This document shows positions 52,882 through 62,435 of a DNA stretch of 64,000 bases, one piece after another; position 1 is the first letter of the stretch, and each line of letters begins with the position of its first letter. The notes beneath the pieces are model-generated. The model was not told where the DNA came from, did no database searches, and saw only the letters and a list, made by a program, of their open reading frames with translations. The stretch is from NCBI RefSeq assembly GCF_003605125.1, contig NZ_QPQT01000004.1:217097-281096 (forward strand), read 5' to 3'. The position numbers and the translations under genes are program-made. The DNA is from Shewanella algidipiscicola. Lineage in GTDB: Bacteria; Pseudomonadota; Gammaproteobacteria; Enterobacterales; Shewanellaceae.

Positions 52882-54480
52882 TTATTTACGCAGCTCGCGG
52901 CGCAATATTTTCCCTACGGTGGACTTTGGCAGCGCGCTCATAAACTCAACGATTTTAGGCACTTTATAAGCCGTCAGTTGTTCGCGGCAATGGGCAAGGA
53001 TACTCGCTTGGGTCGCCGTGATATCATCGCTTGGGGTACTTAGCACAATTGCTGCCTTTACCGCCTCACCACTGCGCGCATCCTCTACGCCAATCACGGC
53101 GCATTCGAGTACGGCTTCATGGGCGCTCAGCACCTCTTCAACCTCATTGGGGTAAACGTTAAAGCCTGAGACGATGATCATATCTTTTTTACGGTCGACA
53201 ATTTTATGCATTCCTAAGTCAATCGCAAGGGCAATATCCCCCGTCTTAAAGAAGCCGTCACTTGTCATCACCTTGGCGGTTTCCGCTGGCATCTGCCAAT
53301 AGCCGCTCATCACTTGTGGGCCTTTTACCGCCAGCTCCCCAGTGGCACCCAAGGGCACCTCGTTATCATTGAGGTCGAGGATCTTCACTTGGGTGTCGAT
53401 AACCGGCTTACCTATGCTGCCTAGTTGCTCCAATCCTGGTGCGTTAAGTGAGACAACCGGTGAGGTTTCTGACAGGCCATAGCCTTCTGATATGGTGCAG
53501 CCCGTGGTGGATTGCCAAGCCGCGGCGGCGGCTTGGGTGAGCGCCGTGCCGCCGGAGATAGTGACTTTTAGGTGGCTAAAATCGAGGGCTTTAAACTCAG
53601 GCTGGTGGCAAAGGCCGACAAATAAGGTGTTGATCCCGGCAAATCCAGTAAAAGAATGTTCACTCAAGGTTTTGATTAACGATGAAATATCTCTAGGGTT
53701 TGGGATAAGCACCGAGCAACCACCGCGCTCAAAATAGACCACCAGATTCACCATAAAGGCGTAGATATGATAGATAGGCAGCGGTGCGACAAATATCTCT
53801 TCGCCTGCAATGAGTTTACTGCCAAGGCGAGATTTAACCTGCATCGCATTGGCGATAAGGTTGCCGTGGCTCAACATGGCGCCTTTAGAAAGCCCAGTCG
53901 TGCCGCCAGTGTATTGCAGCGCGGCTAGGTCGCTTAATGTGGTCTTCACTGGGGTGAAACTAAGCTGACTGCCTTGGGCCAACACATCATTAAAGGAGGT
54001 GGTGGCAAAGGGGGCGGCAGGTTGTGGCTGCTCGGCAATTAAATCTAATGCGTGGGTTGCGATAACCGTTTCAATGGCGGTGTTAGCGATGACGTTGGAC
54101 AGTGTAGGTAGTAGGTCGCTCAGCACGACTAAGGCCTTAGCACCCGAATCATTATACTGATGAATGAGTTCACGCTCTGTGTATAGCGGATTGGTATTGA
54201 CTAACACTAAACCTGCACGCAATGCCCCATAGGCAGCAATAACAAATTGGGTAATGTTAGGCAGCTGAATAGCGACACGATCGCCAACATTGAGCGAGGT
54301 ATGGTGTTGCAGGTAGGCGGCAAAGTAGCGTGAGTCACGTTCGATATCGGCAAAGCTACTCGACTTACCTAAACAGACGTAGGCGGTGTTATCGCTATAG
54401 CGCTGGGCCGATTTTTCAATCAGATCACTTAACGATTGGTACTGGGTAAGGTTGACGTGGGTATCAACATCATATGCCAT
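52882..54480 (-). CDS. fadD: Long-chain acyl-CoA ligase (FadD-type)
   Basis: 532-aa AMP-forming ligase activating fatty acids with ATP and CoA. Motifs: P-loop YTGGTTGLSKGA (190-201), ISGGTALTQAAA, GYGLSETSPVVS (A5), KTGDIALAI, and KKDMIIVSGFNVYPNEVEEV (A8), with catalytic Lys in the C-terminal GKILRREL. All adenylation motifs present. FadD rather than a specialised ligase by length and TGGTTG motif; chain-length preference unknown. Confidence 0.9.
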   Translation of the reverse strand: MAYDVDTHVNLTQYQSLSDLIEKSAQRYSDNTAYVCLGKSSSFADIERDSRYFAAYLQHHTSLNVGDRVAIQLPNITQFVIAAYGALRAGLVLVNTNPLYTERELIHQYNDSGAKALVVLSDLLPTLSNVIANTAIETVIATHALDLIAEQPQPAAPFATTSFNDVLAQGSQLSFTPVKTTLSDLAALQYTGGTTGLSKGAMLSHGNLIANAMQVKSRLGSKLIAGEEIFVAPLPIYHIYAFMVNLVVYFERGGCSVLIPNPRDISSLIKTLSEHSFTGFAGINTLFVGLCHQPEFKALDFSHLKVTISGGTALTQAAAAAWQSTTGCTISEGYGLSETSPVVSLNAPGLEQLGSIGKPVIDTQVKILDLNDNEVPLGATGELAVKGPQVMSGYWQMPAETAKVMTSDGFFKTGDIALAIDLGMHKIVDRKKDMIIVSGFNVYPNEVEEVLSAHEAVLECAVIGVEDARSGEAVKAAIVLSTPSDDITATQASILAHCREQLTAYKVPKIVEFMSALPKSTVGKILRRELRK

Positions 54481-54699
54481 AGCGAGCCTCTAATTGTTAT
54501 TAGTTTGCTAAAAATTAAACAGGTGTTTAGATTGTGCTAAAAGCGCGCTAAGGTCAACCGGAAATAGCCGATGAACTTTGAGACTTAAACTTTTTAAGTT
54601 GATGTATATATAGTGTTTTACGATTAAGTGGGGATGTAATGCTGGTCAGACCTTTATCGCGACTGTTGCAGGCAGACGCGATAAAGTCTGGGGGAGTGA
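54481..54699. other. Intergenic region fadD-ccoG
   Basis: 220 bp containing the minus-strand fadD promoter and the end of ccoG. No distinct terminator or operator seen. Confidence 0.4.
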
Positions 54700-56154
54700 T
54701 TACGCTGAAGTCAGGGTAAAAAACTGGCTTTGTTGAGTCACACTGTCGAGCGGATCGGCCAGATTCATCACTTTAAAGGTAATGGGCTGCTGACGTAATG
54801 CGCCATCGATTGGGGCATCTTTGCTGCGTTGTTGATACACAGTCAACGGGTAACTGAGCTGTTCTCCGGGTTGAACGGTAATTTCTACCTCGACCTCTTT
54901 ATTGATAAAGTGACCTTGTTTGCTTTCTAGATAAATTAAGTATTGTTGTGAGTGCTGAGTTTTATTACGTATCTTGAGTGTATAGCTATTTTCGATACGG
55001 TTATCGGGGGCGATGCGATACAGATTTTGTCTGTCTCTTATCACATTGAGTTGGATCGCGTCGCGCTGGTACAGATCAAAGGCAAATACGCTCAACATAA
55101 TCGCCACCGCCGTACCATAACCAATAAACCGCCAAGAGTTGAGACGCTGTACGGGCAAGCCTTTTAGCTCATTTTCACTGCTATAGCTTATCAAGTTACG
55201 CTCATAGCCGAACTTATCCATGGTTTGATTGCAGGCGTCAACACAGGCACCGCAGTTAATGCATTCATACTGTAAGCCATTACGAATATCGATTCCCGTT
55301 GGGCACACATCGACGCATAAATTGCAATCGACACAATCGCCAAGTTGGGTGGTTTGTTTGCGTTTTCTGGGGCCGCGAGACTCACCACGTTGGGCATTAT
55401 AGGTCACAGTCAAGGTATTACTGTCGAACATGGCCGATTGAAAGCGTGAGTAGGGGCAACAATGTAAGCACATCAATTCGCGCATAAAACCGGCGTTGAT
55501 ATAGGTACACAGGGCAAAAAACCATACCCAGGCCGTTACCCAAAAACTGCCATTGAGAGTAAAAATTTGTGGATATAAGCTGCTTGCGGGCACGAAATAG
55601 GCGATAAATCCACAGCCAGTAAGCAGTGCCATTAAGCCCCATATTAGGTGTTTGCTAACCCGCTTGGTGAGCTTATTGAGACTCCAGGGGGCTTTATCTA
55701 AGGCGTAACGTTTATTGCTGTTGCCCTCTATCTGCTTTTCCACCCAGACAAACATAAAGCTCCAACTGGTTTGCGGGCACAAATAGCCACACCATACCCG
55801 CCCCCAAAATACGGTAATAAAAAACAGTAAAAATGCGGCAATAATAAATACCCACGCCATTAGGGTAAAATCTTGTGGCCATAGTGTCGTGCCAAAAAAA
55901 TTAAACTGCTGGTTTTCTACATCAAATAAAATAGCTTGCTGGCCTTGGTAACGAATGAAAGGCACTAAGAAGAAACATAAGATCAGCAGGCTGTTAAGGC
56001 CGGTTCGCAGTCGTTGAAAGTCACCTTTTTGCTCTTTGATATGGATCTTGCCCTTTTCGCTGGGGATAAAGGTCACCGCTATCGGTTCGCCATTTGATGC
56101 AGTGGCCGAATTGGCCGGGGTTGAGGTGGACCGTGAGTTCACACTTTGTGTCAT
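54700..56154 (-). CDS. ccoG: Cytochrome c oxidase accessory protein CcoG
   Basis: 484-aa membrane iron-sulfur protein (FixG/RdxA family) needed for copper delivery to cbb3 oxidase. Several membrane segments; CGYLCP at 122-127; CLHCCP near 230; two [4Fe-4S] ferredoxin clusters (Cys274, 277, 280, 284 and Cys298, 301, 304, 308); C-terminal periplasmic domain. Preceded by a sigma-54 promoter with two palindromes, immediately downstream of the sigma-54 activator gene. No ccoNOQP genes are in the window. Confidence 0.94.
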   Translation of the reverse strand: MTQSVNSRSTSTPANSATASNGEPIAVTFIPSEKGKIHIKEQKGDFQRLRTGLNSLLILCFFLVPFIRYQGQQAILFDVENQQFNFFGTTLWPQDFTLMAWVFIIAAFLLFFITVFWGRVWCGYLCPQTSWSFMFVWVEKQIEGNSNKRYALDKAPWSLNKLTKRVSKHLIWGLMALLTGCGFIAYFVPASSLYPQIFTLNGSFWVTAWVWFFALCTYINAGFMRELMCLHCCPYSRFQSAMFDSNTLTVTYNAQRGESRGPRKRKQTTQLGDCVDCNLCVDVCPTGIDIRNGLQYECINCGACVDACNQTMDKFGYERNLISYSSENELKGLPVQRLNSWRFIGYGTAVAIMLSVFAFDLYQRDAIQLNVIRDRQNLYRIAPDNRIENSYTLKIRNKTQHSQQYLIYLESKQGHFINKEVEVEITVQPGEQLSYPLTVYQQRSKDAPIDGALRQQPITFKVMNLADPLDSVTQQSQFFTLTSA

Positions 56155-56200
56155 GATTAAGGTTCCGCGCTATACATATTGGAAAAAGTATCGCGGTATT

Positions 56201-56217
56201 TGCAAGTTCAGCACCAA
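56201..56217 (-). promoter_or_regulatory. Sigma-54 promoter of ccoG
   Basis: Minus strand TTGGTGCTGAACTTGCA matches the sigma-54 -24/-12 consensus TGGCACG-N4-TTGCA with exact GG-N10-GC spacing. GG is at 56214-56215, GC at 56202-56203; it lies about 50 bp upstream of the ccoG ATG. Confidence 0.85.
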
Positions 56218-56279
56218 TTTACACATTATTTAACATATTGATAGTAAATTGTTTTTTTTAATTTGAATTGACTCACGTT

Positions 56280-56310
56280 GCGATATATCGCGCTTTGTCG
56301 ATATATCGCG
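56280..56310 (-). promoter_or_regulatory. Two palindromic activator sites upstream of the ccoG sigma-54 promoter
   Basis: GCGATATATCGC (56280-56291) and CGATATATCG (56299-56308), centres 18 bp apart, at roughly -95 and -115 from the predicted start of ccoG. A related imperfect site, ACGACATATCGCGA (about 57831-57846), precedes the activator gene itself. Position and repetition fit enhancer-type binding sites for the adjacent sigma-54 activator. Confidence 0.7.
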
Positions 56311-56332
56311 AAAAAAGAGGCAGGCGTTAACC

Positions 56333-57784
56333 TTAACTTGGTCGGTGAATATTGAGCTTTTTCATACGCGAGCGTAGGGTACTGGCCGGTAATCCCAGCA
56401 CTTGAGCGGCACCCTGCGCCCCGGAAATACGCCAACCTAACTGTTGTAGGGTGCGGCGAATATGGGCGGCTTCCACTTGCTCTAAGGTTTGTCCGTGTGT
56501 CGACACCGCATTGGCGGTATCGACTTGCAGGGCGGGAATTTGTAATACCTGTCCCTGAGACAAAATACTCTGGCGCTCTATCACATTTTGCAGCTCCCTT
56601 ACATTCCCCGGCCAACTGTAGGTCATCAGGTGGCTCAAGCCTTTATTACTGACCCCTTTAATTTTTTTGCCGAGTTTTTTATTGAGGTTGGCGACGATAT
56701 GGCTCACTAAGGTGGGGATATCCTGTAAACGCTCACGCAATGGCGGCACATGCAGCGGAAACACATTAAGGCGATAATAGAGATCCATCCGAAATAGCCC
56801 CTGCTGCACACGTTTAAGTAAGTCGTGGTGGGTCGCAGTCACTAGGCGAATATCCACCTTAATGGTCGTGCTACTGCCGACTCGCTCAAACTCTTGCTCT
56901 TGCAATACTCTTAACAGCTTAGATTGGGCCTCGAGGGACAATTCGGCAACCTCATCGAGAAACAAGGTGCCTTGGTGAGCCAATTCGAATCGCCCCTTAC
57001 GCCGAGTCGTTGCCCCGGTAAACGCGCCTTTTTCATGGCCAAACAGTTCACTTTCCAGCAAGGTGGGTGAAAATGCGGCGCAGTTGACGCTCACCAGAGG
57101 CTTATCACTGCGTTCGCTGAGTTTATGAATATTGCGTGCGACCAGCTCTTTACCTGTGCCATTTTCGCCGCTGATTAGCACTGTACTATTGGTATTGGCG
57201 ACCAGCTTAATTTGTTGAATAAGGCGTAAAATCGGTTCGCTTTCACCAGAGATACTCACATCGCCCGTGTGGCTAGCCAATTCCATTTGCAGGTAATCGT
57301 TTTCGTTGGCCAACTTTTCCGATAAGGCCTGCACCTGCTCTAATGCTTGGCGCAGTGAGTCTTCGGTTTGTTTCTGCATGCTAATGTCGCGAAATATCGC
57401 GACTACACCGATCAGCTGTTGCTGCTTATACACTGGGGTTGTGGTGTAATGCACCGGAAAACTGCTGCCATCTTTACGCCAAAACAGTTCATGACTGATC
57501 TCCCGTGCAATACCGTCGTGCATGGTGTTGTAGATGGGGCAATCTTCTTGAGGATAATGGCTACCATCGGCATGGCTGTGATGATGGTGGTTGTGAATAT
57601 TTTTACCCAGCAGCTCTTGTGCTGTCCAGCCGGTCATGCGCTCGGCTGCAGGATTGATAAATACCGCATTGCCTGCTAAATCAAAGCCGTAGATCCCTTC
57701 GCCCACGGCATTTAGCAATAATTTGTTTTCGGGTAGAAAGTCCACATGAGCTTCGCTAGTGGGCGCTAAAGGGGATGAACACAT
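56333..57784 (-). CDS. Sigma-54-dependent activator with PAS sensor domain
   Basis: 483 aa from the ATG at 57784 (a TTG at 57817 is an alternative). PAS domain about 22-135, with a His/Asp-rich loop [19 protein letters not shown] and CPIY that may bind a metal or redox cofactor; coiled coil about 140-170; AAA+ domain with Walker A GENGTGKE (206-213), GAFTGA (253-258), Walker B TLFLDEV (273-279); Fis-type HTH at the C-terminus (about 445-480). Sits upstream of ccoG, whose promoter is sigma-54 type. What the PAS domain senses is unknown. Confidence 0.9.
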   Translation of the reverse strand: MCSSPLAPTSEAHVDFLPENKLLLNAVGEGIYGFDLAGNAVFINPAAERMTGWTAQELLGKNIHNHHHHSHADGSHYPQEDCPIYNTMHDGIAREISHELFWRKDGSSFPVHYTTTPVYKQQQLIGVVAIFRDISMQKQTEDSLRQALEQVQALSEKLANENDYLQMELASHTGDVSISGESEPILRLIQQIKLVANTNSTVLISGENGTGKELVARNIHKLSERSDKPLVSVNCAAFSPTLLESELFGHEKGAFTGATTRRKGRFELAHQGTLFLDEVAELSLEAQSKLLRVLQEQEFERVGSSTTIKVDIRLVTATHHDLLKRVQQGLFRMDLYYRLNVFPLHVPPLRERLQDIPTLVSHIVANLNKKLGKKIKGVSNKGLSHLMTYSWPGNVRELQNVIERQSILSQGQVLQIPALQVDTANAVSTHGQTLEQVEAAHIRRTLQQLGWRISGAQGAAQVLGLPASTLRSRMKKLNIHRPS

Positions 57785-57896
57785 AAAGATACTCGCAGCA
57801 GAAATCAACTTGAACAACAGTGTACTTTAGCTCACGACATATCGCGACTTTTTATCTTGCAAGACTGTTATTTTACCATTAATTAGTCGCCCCGTA

Positions 57897-58433
57897 TCAA
57901 TGCGCCCGTAATAGGCTCAGTACCTCGTGGTAATCGAGTACGCGCGATAACGCTATGCCTTGGGGATATTGAGGGCTAAAGAGTATCGTAAAGGGGATAC
58001 CATAGGCATTATGCTGAGCTAAAAAAGCCTCAATCACGGGGTTGCTTCGGGTTAAGTCGCCCAGCATCAATACCATATTATCGCGCTTGAGTAACTTGAC
58101 CACTGCCTCACGATGCAGCACGCGGTCTTTATTGCCTTTGCAGATGATGCACCAATCGGCGCTGACATCGACAAATACCGAATTGCCCTGCTTAACCAGC
58201 GCGGGTATCTCTTTTGCGACTAAGGGTTGCCATATCAATTGTTTATAGGCGTTAATGTCTTCGCGTGGGTAAATAAAATAGGTCACGGCGGCGTTGATCG
58301 CGGTAAAACATAGCAGTAATAGCAGTACCGCTGTTGGGATCTGGGTGCCGCGTGCTTTTTTAACGCTAAGAAAAATAATCAAGCCAATAAGCAAGCTTAG
58401 TGTGAGCGCGCTGATAGTGAGGATGGTGTGCAT
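57897..58433 (-). CDS. Membrane-anchored thioredoxin-like protein (DsbD C-domain type)
   Basis: 178 aa. Two N-terminal hydrophobic segments (about 5-24 and 32-52), then a thioredoxin fold: VFVDVSADWCIICKGNKDRV with Cys95-x-x-Cys98, and a cis-Pro loop in GIPFTILF. The DWCxxCK signature is that of the DsbD gamma domain, suggesting transfer of reducing power in the periplasm. Lies 112 bp upstream of the sigma-54 activator on the same strand; a link to copper or cytochrome oxidase assembly via ccoG is possible. Confidence 0.82.
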   Translation of the reverse strand: MHTILTISALTLSLLIGLIIFLSVKKARGTQIPTAVLLLLLCFTAINAAVTYFIYPREDINAYKQLIWQPLVAKEIPALVKQGNSVFVDVSADWCIICKGNKDRVLHREAVVKLLKRDNMVLMLGDLTRSNPVIEAFLAQHNAYGIPFTILFSPQYPQGIALSRVLDYHEVLSLLRAH

Positions 58434-58650
58434 GATAACCAGTGAAAGTGATTGATGAGGCTAGTCTAGCAAACATCAACGCCTGAATTGAAATAATCAG
58501 TACATCACAGATCTTTTGCACCTATGGCTGAATGTTTGTAAGCTGCCAGCTTGCGATGCCAAGGCAGATAAACTGGTAAGTGTTACTAAGGGCTATCGAA
58601 TTAACCAAATGATATTAAATCAATAATCGAGCTTTAATAGAGGAAGCGGG

Positions 58651-59265
58651 ATGAGTGTGAGTGCTTGGCTAGGTTTGCTGGCCATCTGTTGTTTGGGCGC
58701 CATGTCGCCCGGGCCAAGTTTAGCTATGGTGGTGCGGCATACCTTAGGTGGCGGCCGTACTAAGGGGATTGTCTGCGCGTGGGCGCACTCTATTGGCATT
58801 GGGGTGTATGCCTTGGTCACTTTGCTTGGCCTTGGGGTGTTACTTAAGCAAGCGCCGCTGGTGTTTAATGGCATTGCCATTTTAGGCGCGCTCTATTTAG
58901 CCTATATCGGCGTGCAGGCGTTGCGTTCTAAAGGGGGGATGTCGGACAAGCTCGCGGCAGGCAAAGCCACTAGCACCCTTACCGCCGCGCGTGACGGGCT
59001 GGCTATTTCACTGTTTAACCCTAAGATTATGCTGTTTTTTTTGGCGCTGTTTAGTCAATTTGTGTTAGCGGCCGATAACCTCTGGGGGCAATCTTTAATC
59101 GTGTTAACGCCATTGGTGGTCGATGGGCTCTGGTATACCTTAATTGCATTACTGCTGTCGCATCGGTCAGTGTTACCCAAGTTACGGGCGAATGCGCGCA
59201 CCATAGATAGGCTCTCTGGTGTCGTGCTGATTTTATTGGCTATCAGGGTACTCGTTACGATTTAA
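58651..59265 (+). CDS. LysE/RhtB-family amino acid exporter
   Basis: 204 aa with about six membrane segments. Family motifs: LGAMSPGPSLAMVVRHTLGG (about 17-36), GGRTKGIVCAWAHSIGIGVY and FNPKIMLFFLALFSQF (about 121-136). Exports amino acids or homoserine lactones; substrate unknown. Ribosome site AGAGGAAG before the ATG. A single-gene unit. Confidence 0.9.
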   Translation: MSVSAWLGLLAICCLGAMSPGPSLAMVVRHTLGGGRTKGIVCAWAHSIGIGVYALVTLLGLGVLLKQAPLVFNGIAILGALYLAYIGVQALRSKGGMSDKLAAGKATSTLTAARDGLAISLFNPKIMLFFLALFSQFVLAADNLWGQSLIVLTPLVVDGLWYTLIALLLSHRSVLPKLRANARTIDRLSGVVLILLAIRVLVTI

Positions 59266-59459
59266 GCTCCCTGAAACCGTTTGCTTTGCAAGCGCACATT
59301 GTATAAATAGTGAGAAATGGGCAAAGTGCTAGGGGGATATCGTTGTGGGGGTTATGGCGGAGAAGCCGTAAACTTAATCATGAGTTAACTTAACCCGATT
59401 AACTATGCCACCGCTTACCTGAGCAGCAAGGCGATGGCATACAAGGTTACATCGGGTGA

Positions 59460-59777
59460 TTAGCCTTTAAAGACTTGCACCGCTTCATCTTTCACAGGCT
59501 CGCTCTGGGCGGGTGACTGAGTATTAATGTGGTCATCGAGATTGTCATTTAACATATCGCGGTATTCTTTGCTAAACCACTCTAGCGCATTGTTTTTTTC
59601 AGCTGCTAAATCAGATGATTTGATTGATGCTTCAAATGCATTAAAACGAGCGGCCGCGAAACGCAGCGCCGTGCCGACTTTACCGACATCTTGCTCTTGG
59701 CCGCTAAGCTCGTTAGCAAGGGCAATAAATTGATCGGCTAATTCAAAAATAGTGGTTTCTTTTTGCTGTTCTGACAT
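59460..59777 (-). CDS. DUF3144 family protein
   Basis: 105-aa soluble, acidic and largely helical protein. Residues about 8-85 contain FELADQFIALANELSGQEQD and KVGTALRFAAARFNAFEA, which match the DUF3144 family as I recall it. Function unknown. Monocistronic. Confidence 0.8.
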   Translation of the reverse strand: MSEQQKETTIFELADQFIALANELSGQEQDVGKVGTALRFAAARFNAFEASIKSSDLAAEKNNALEWFSKEYRDMLNDNLDDHINTQSPAQSEPVKDEAVQVFKG

Positions 59778-59933
59778 GCTGTTGGCTCACGATTGAGTGA
59801 ATGTAATAGGCGGATATTAACTTAAATTAGCCAACAGTGAATCATTGAATGTGGCTTTATGAGATCAAATTGGCAAATTGCCGTGATTGATCGCTTGTCT
59901 CAATTCTTCACTATTCCTCCAAGTTAAGGTGTA

Positions 59934-60473
59934 TTAGTTGTTCGGATCGCTGTCGACGACCACTTGGCCATTGCGAGAGTCGTAATAGATGCTTAAGTCT
60001 TTATTGTTATTAAACTCATAACGGCACTGATTAATGGCAATATAATTGGCTTTGTAATCTGTCTTCTCACTGCTATCGAAGCTCGACACGCTAGGCTCAT
60101 CGCCTTGGTAAAGGGTTTGCCATACGGAAATACAATCTTCGACATTATCGAGTGAGGGAGAGGACTCGTTATCGGTGAAATAGTGTTGAGCAGGCCATCC
60201 CGCGGCATTAAAATCCATCTGGCCCGATTCAGCCTCTCCAAAAGTGGGCAGGTTTTCAGCTGGGCCTGAGCCTACACGGGTGGCCCAAACGGCATGAGCA
60301 AGGTTAATTCCCGCTTTAAATGCACCGCCTGTGGCTTTTACGCTGGCAATTTGAGCGTCTTGAGAGACATTTAAAAATTTAGGTAGGGCGGTGATCGCCA
60401 GTACCCCTAACACGATAATCACCACGACGAGCTCAATTAAGGTAAAACCAGGCTGTTGCTTTTGAGATTTCAT
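59934..60473 (-). CDS. Prepilin-like protein with type IV N-methylation signal
   Basis: 179 aa. Short basic leader followed by GFTLIELVVVIIVLGVLAIT: cleavage by prepilin peptidase expected after Gly9, with Phe1 and Glu5 conserved in the mature protein. The globular region has one Cys pair candidate (EDCISVW and NQCRYEF), typical of MSHA/type IV minor pilins. No other pilus genes nearby. Could also be a type II secretion pseudopilin; MSHA-like is favoured by length and the KFLNVSQDAQIASVKATGGA segment. Confidence 0.88.
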   Translation of the reverse strand: MKSQKQQPGFTLIELVVVIIVLGVLAITALPKFLNVSQDAQIASVKATGGAFKAGINLAHAVWATRVGSGPAENLPTFGEAESGQMDFNAAGWPAQHYFTDNESSPSLDNVEDCISVWQTLYQGDEPSVSSFDSSEKTDYKANYIAINQCRYEFNNNKDLSIYYDSRNGQVVVDSDPNN

Positions 60474-60609
60474 GGTGGATACGTCCTAATAAAAATAAAG
60501 TTGCAGGCGGGCCATTCATAGCGCTTTAAACGTTTGCAGCTATAGTGCGTTATGGCAAATGATACATTAGTAATTAATTTTAATCGTTTTTTAACTTAAA
60601 GAGAAGAGT

Positions 60610-61278
60610 ATGGATCATATCGCAAACTGGGATGACTTTATTCAGCAGCAGTCACAATTGGACTATTTTATTCAGCTGCAAGATTTTGTCGCGACCGAGC
60701 GCGCTGCGGGTAAAGCCATTTATCCTAGTGATGATGAGGTATTTAATGCCTTTAACTTAACACCACTGGACAAGGTGAGCGTGGTGTTGATTGGGCAGGA
60801 CCCTTACCATGGTGCAGGGCAAGCCCACGGTTTATGCTTTTCGGTAAAGCCAGGCATTAAGACGCCACCTTCATTAGTTAATATCTACAAAGAACTAGCG
60901 ACGGACATTCCCGGATTTAGCCTGCCTAATCATGGTGATTTACGCCAGTGGGCTGCCCAAGGCGTATTGATGTTAAATACGGTATTAACGGTTGAGCAGG
61001 GTAAAGCGCATTCTCATGCGAAAGCGGGCTGGGAAACCTTTACCGATAATGCCTTAGCACTGCTTAATGCCCAGCCACAACCAATCATATTTGTGTTGTG
61101 GGGAGCCCATGCGATTAAAAAAGCGAAGTGGATCACTCAAGGACATCACCAAAAGCTGACAGGCCCGCACCCTTCGCCGTTATCGGCGTATCGTGGTTTT
61201 TTCGGTTGTGCTCATTTCTCTAAAATCAATGAGTTACTTTTGCAGCACGGGCAACCCGTTATCGACTGGCAAGTCTAA
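60610..61278 (+). CDS. ung: Uracil-DNA glycosylase
   Basis: 222-aa family 1 UDG. Water-activating Asp64 in GQDPYHG, and His187 in [24 protein letters not shown] and the LNTVLTVE motif also present. Removes uracil from DNA in base-excision repair. Ribosome site AGAGAAGAG. Stand-alone. Confidence 0.96.
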   Translation: MDHIANWDDFIQQQSQLDYFIQLQDFVATERAAGKAIYPSDDEVFNAFNLTPLDKVSVVLIGQDPYHGAGQAHGLCFSVKPGIKTPPSLVNIYKELATDIPGFSLPNHGDLRQWAAQGVLMLNTVLTVEQGKAHSHAKAGWETFTDNALALLNAQPQPIIFVLWGAHAIKKAKWITQGHHQKLTGPHPSPLSAYRGFFGCAHFSKINELLLQHGQPVIDWQV

Positions 61279-61660
61279 CGCGTTAACCTCATCTGAGATA
61301 ATTCCTACTTGCCGTTAGGCTAATAGGTCATTATATTTATCTGTATTGTCATCATGAGTTAGGCAAAGGATGTTTAACGCTTGGTGAGGGTTTGAATCAA
61401 TTTCAAGTAGCGAATTATCGGGTTAAATTACTGCGGTTAATCAATGGTTGATGCTGGAAATAGTGAGTGACAGTGGAGCCTGTGCTACGCTATTGGCTGT
61501 GATGTTGTAGCGACTTTAATTCACTTAATATATGAACCTGTTAAAACTCACCATTGGGTATTAATCGATAGGCCAGTGACTTAATTTGCTCGTAATGACA
61601 AGTTAACCACTGCCAATAAGTTTAACCCTAGGGTTTTATTAATAAGCTAAGATGGCTTAG
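61279..61660. other. Intergenic region without visible genes
   Basis: About 380 bp between ung and the next gene. I see no RNA, repeat or strong regulatory palindrome. It presumably holds the promoter of the downstream gene. Confidence 0.4.
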
Positions 61661-62260
61661 ATGGGCGTGAATATGGATATCAGGACGAAGCGAGGAACGC
61701 TTGTTCGTTGGAATAATGAACAAAGAGTGGGTTTTATCGCCCCAGACGATGGGTCAGATGAACTGCGCATACTCGGCGCTAATTTACTACCTTATGAGCA
61801 TACACCTCAAGAAGGGCAGGCCGTTGTTTATCGCCAGTGGAAAGATAGACTTCGCGGCATCAAGGTGATCAAGGGAGAGATAGACTTAGGTCATCCCATC
61901 AAACTCACCTCACCTTTCGATAATCCTATTAACTCGATTGGCATAGATACCATAAGTTGGCAGCTTAAGGTTGGACTGGTGGTATGTGCGCTGGTGTTAG
62001 CCAGTTTACTTTATCTATTGATGATCAATTACGAGCTTAGTGCCGACGGGACTCAACCGCCAGCAGGATTATTTCCGGCAGGTTCTGAGCACTACATTGG
62101 CAAGCAAATACTGCCCAACGCCAATTTTAGTTGTGATACCCGTAAGCAATGTTTACAGATGACCTCGTGCCAAGAAGCACAATATTTTGTGCAGCACTGC
62201 CCAGGTTTTGAAAAAATGGTTGGTGAAATGCCCTGTGAAAAACTCTGGTGTAAGATGTAA
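61661..62260 (+). CDS. Cold-shock-like domain, membrane segment and Cys-rich (excalibur-like) domain protein
   Basis: 199 aa. Residues 1-70 resemble a cold-shock/OB domain (RGTLVRWNNEQRVGFIAPDD and the NLLPYEHTPQEGQAVVYRQW half), then a membrane segment (about 108-128), and a C-terminal Cys-rich region with CDTRKQCLQMTSCQEAQYFV and PCEKLWC, close to the excalibur motif but with Glu-Met-Pro in place of its Asp-rich calcium loop. The join of a nucleic-acid-binding-type domain to an extracytoplasmic Cys domain is known in some Gammaproteobacteria. Start may also be the ATG at 61673. Confidence 0.7.
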   Translation: MGVNMDIRTKRGTLVRWNNEQRVGFIAPDDGSDELRILGANLLPYEHTPQEGQAVVYRQWKDRLRGIKVIKGEIDLGHPIKLTSPFDNPINSIGIDTISWQLKVGLVVCALVLASLLYLLMINYELSADGTQPPAGLFPAGSEHYIGKQILPNANFSCDTRKQCLQMTSCQEAQYFVQHCPGFEKMVGEMPCEKLWCKM

Positions 62261-62435
62261 GTTGCTGTGAACGATTGGTTTGATTACATCCTTTTATTCG
62301 ATAGGTTAAGGTTTGATTTAAGATTAAAGGCGCAAAGGTAATACCTTAGCGCCTTACGTTGTGACAATTGCATTCTGTCGCTTCAGCACCCGTATTCAGT
62401 GCCCATCATAGTATGCGCTCGCCATCTTTACCTTA

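Noticed and set aside
59934..60473. Start of a pilus biogenesis operon
   Set aside because: Only one prepilin-like gene is present; flanking genes are DUF3144 and ung.
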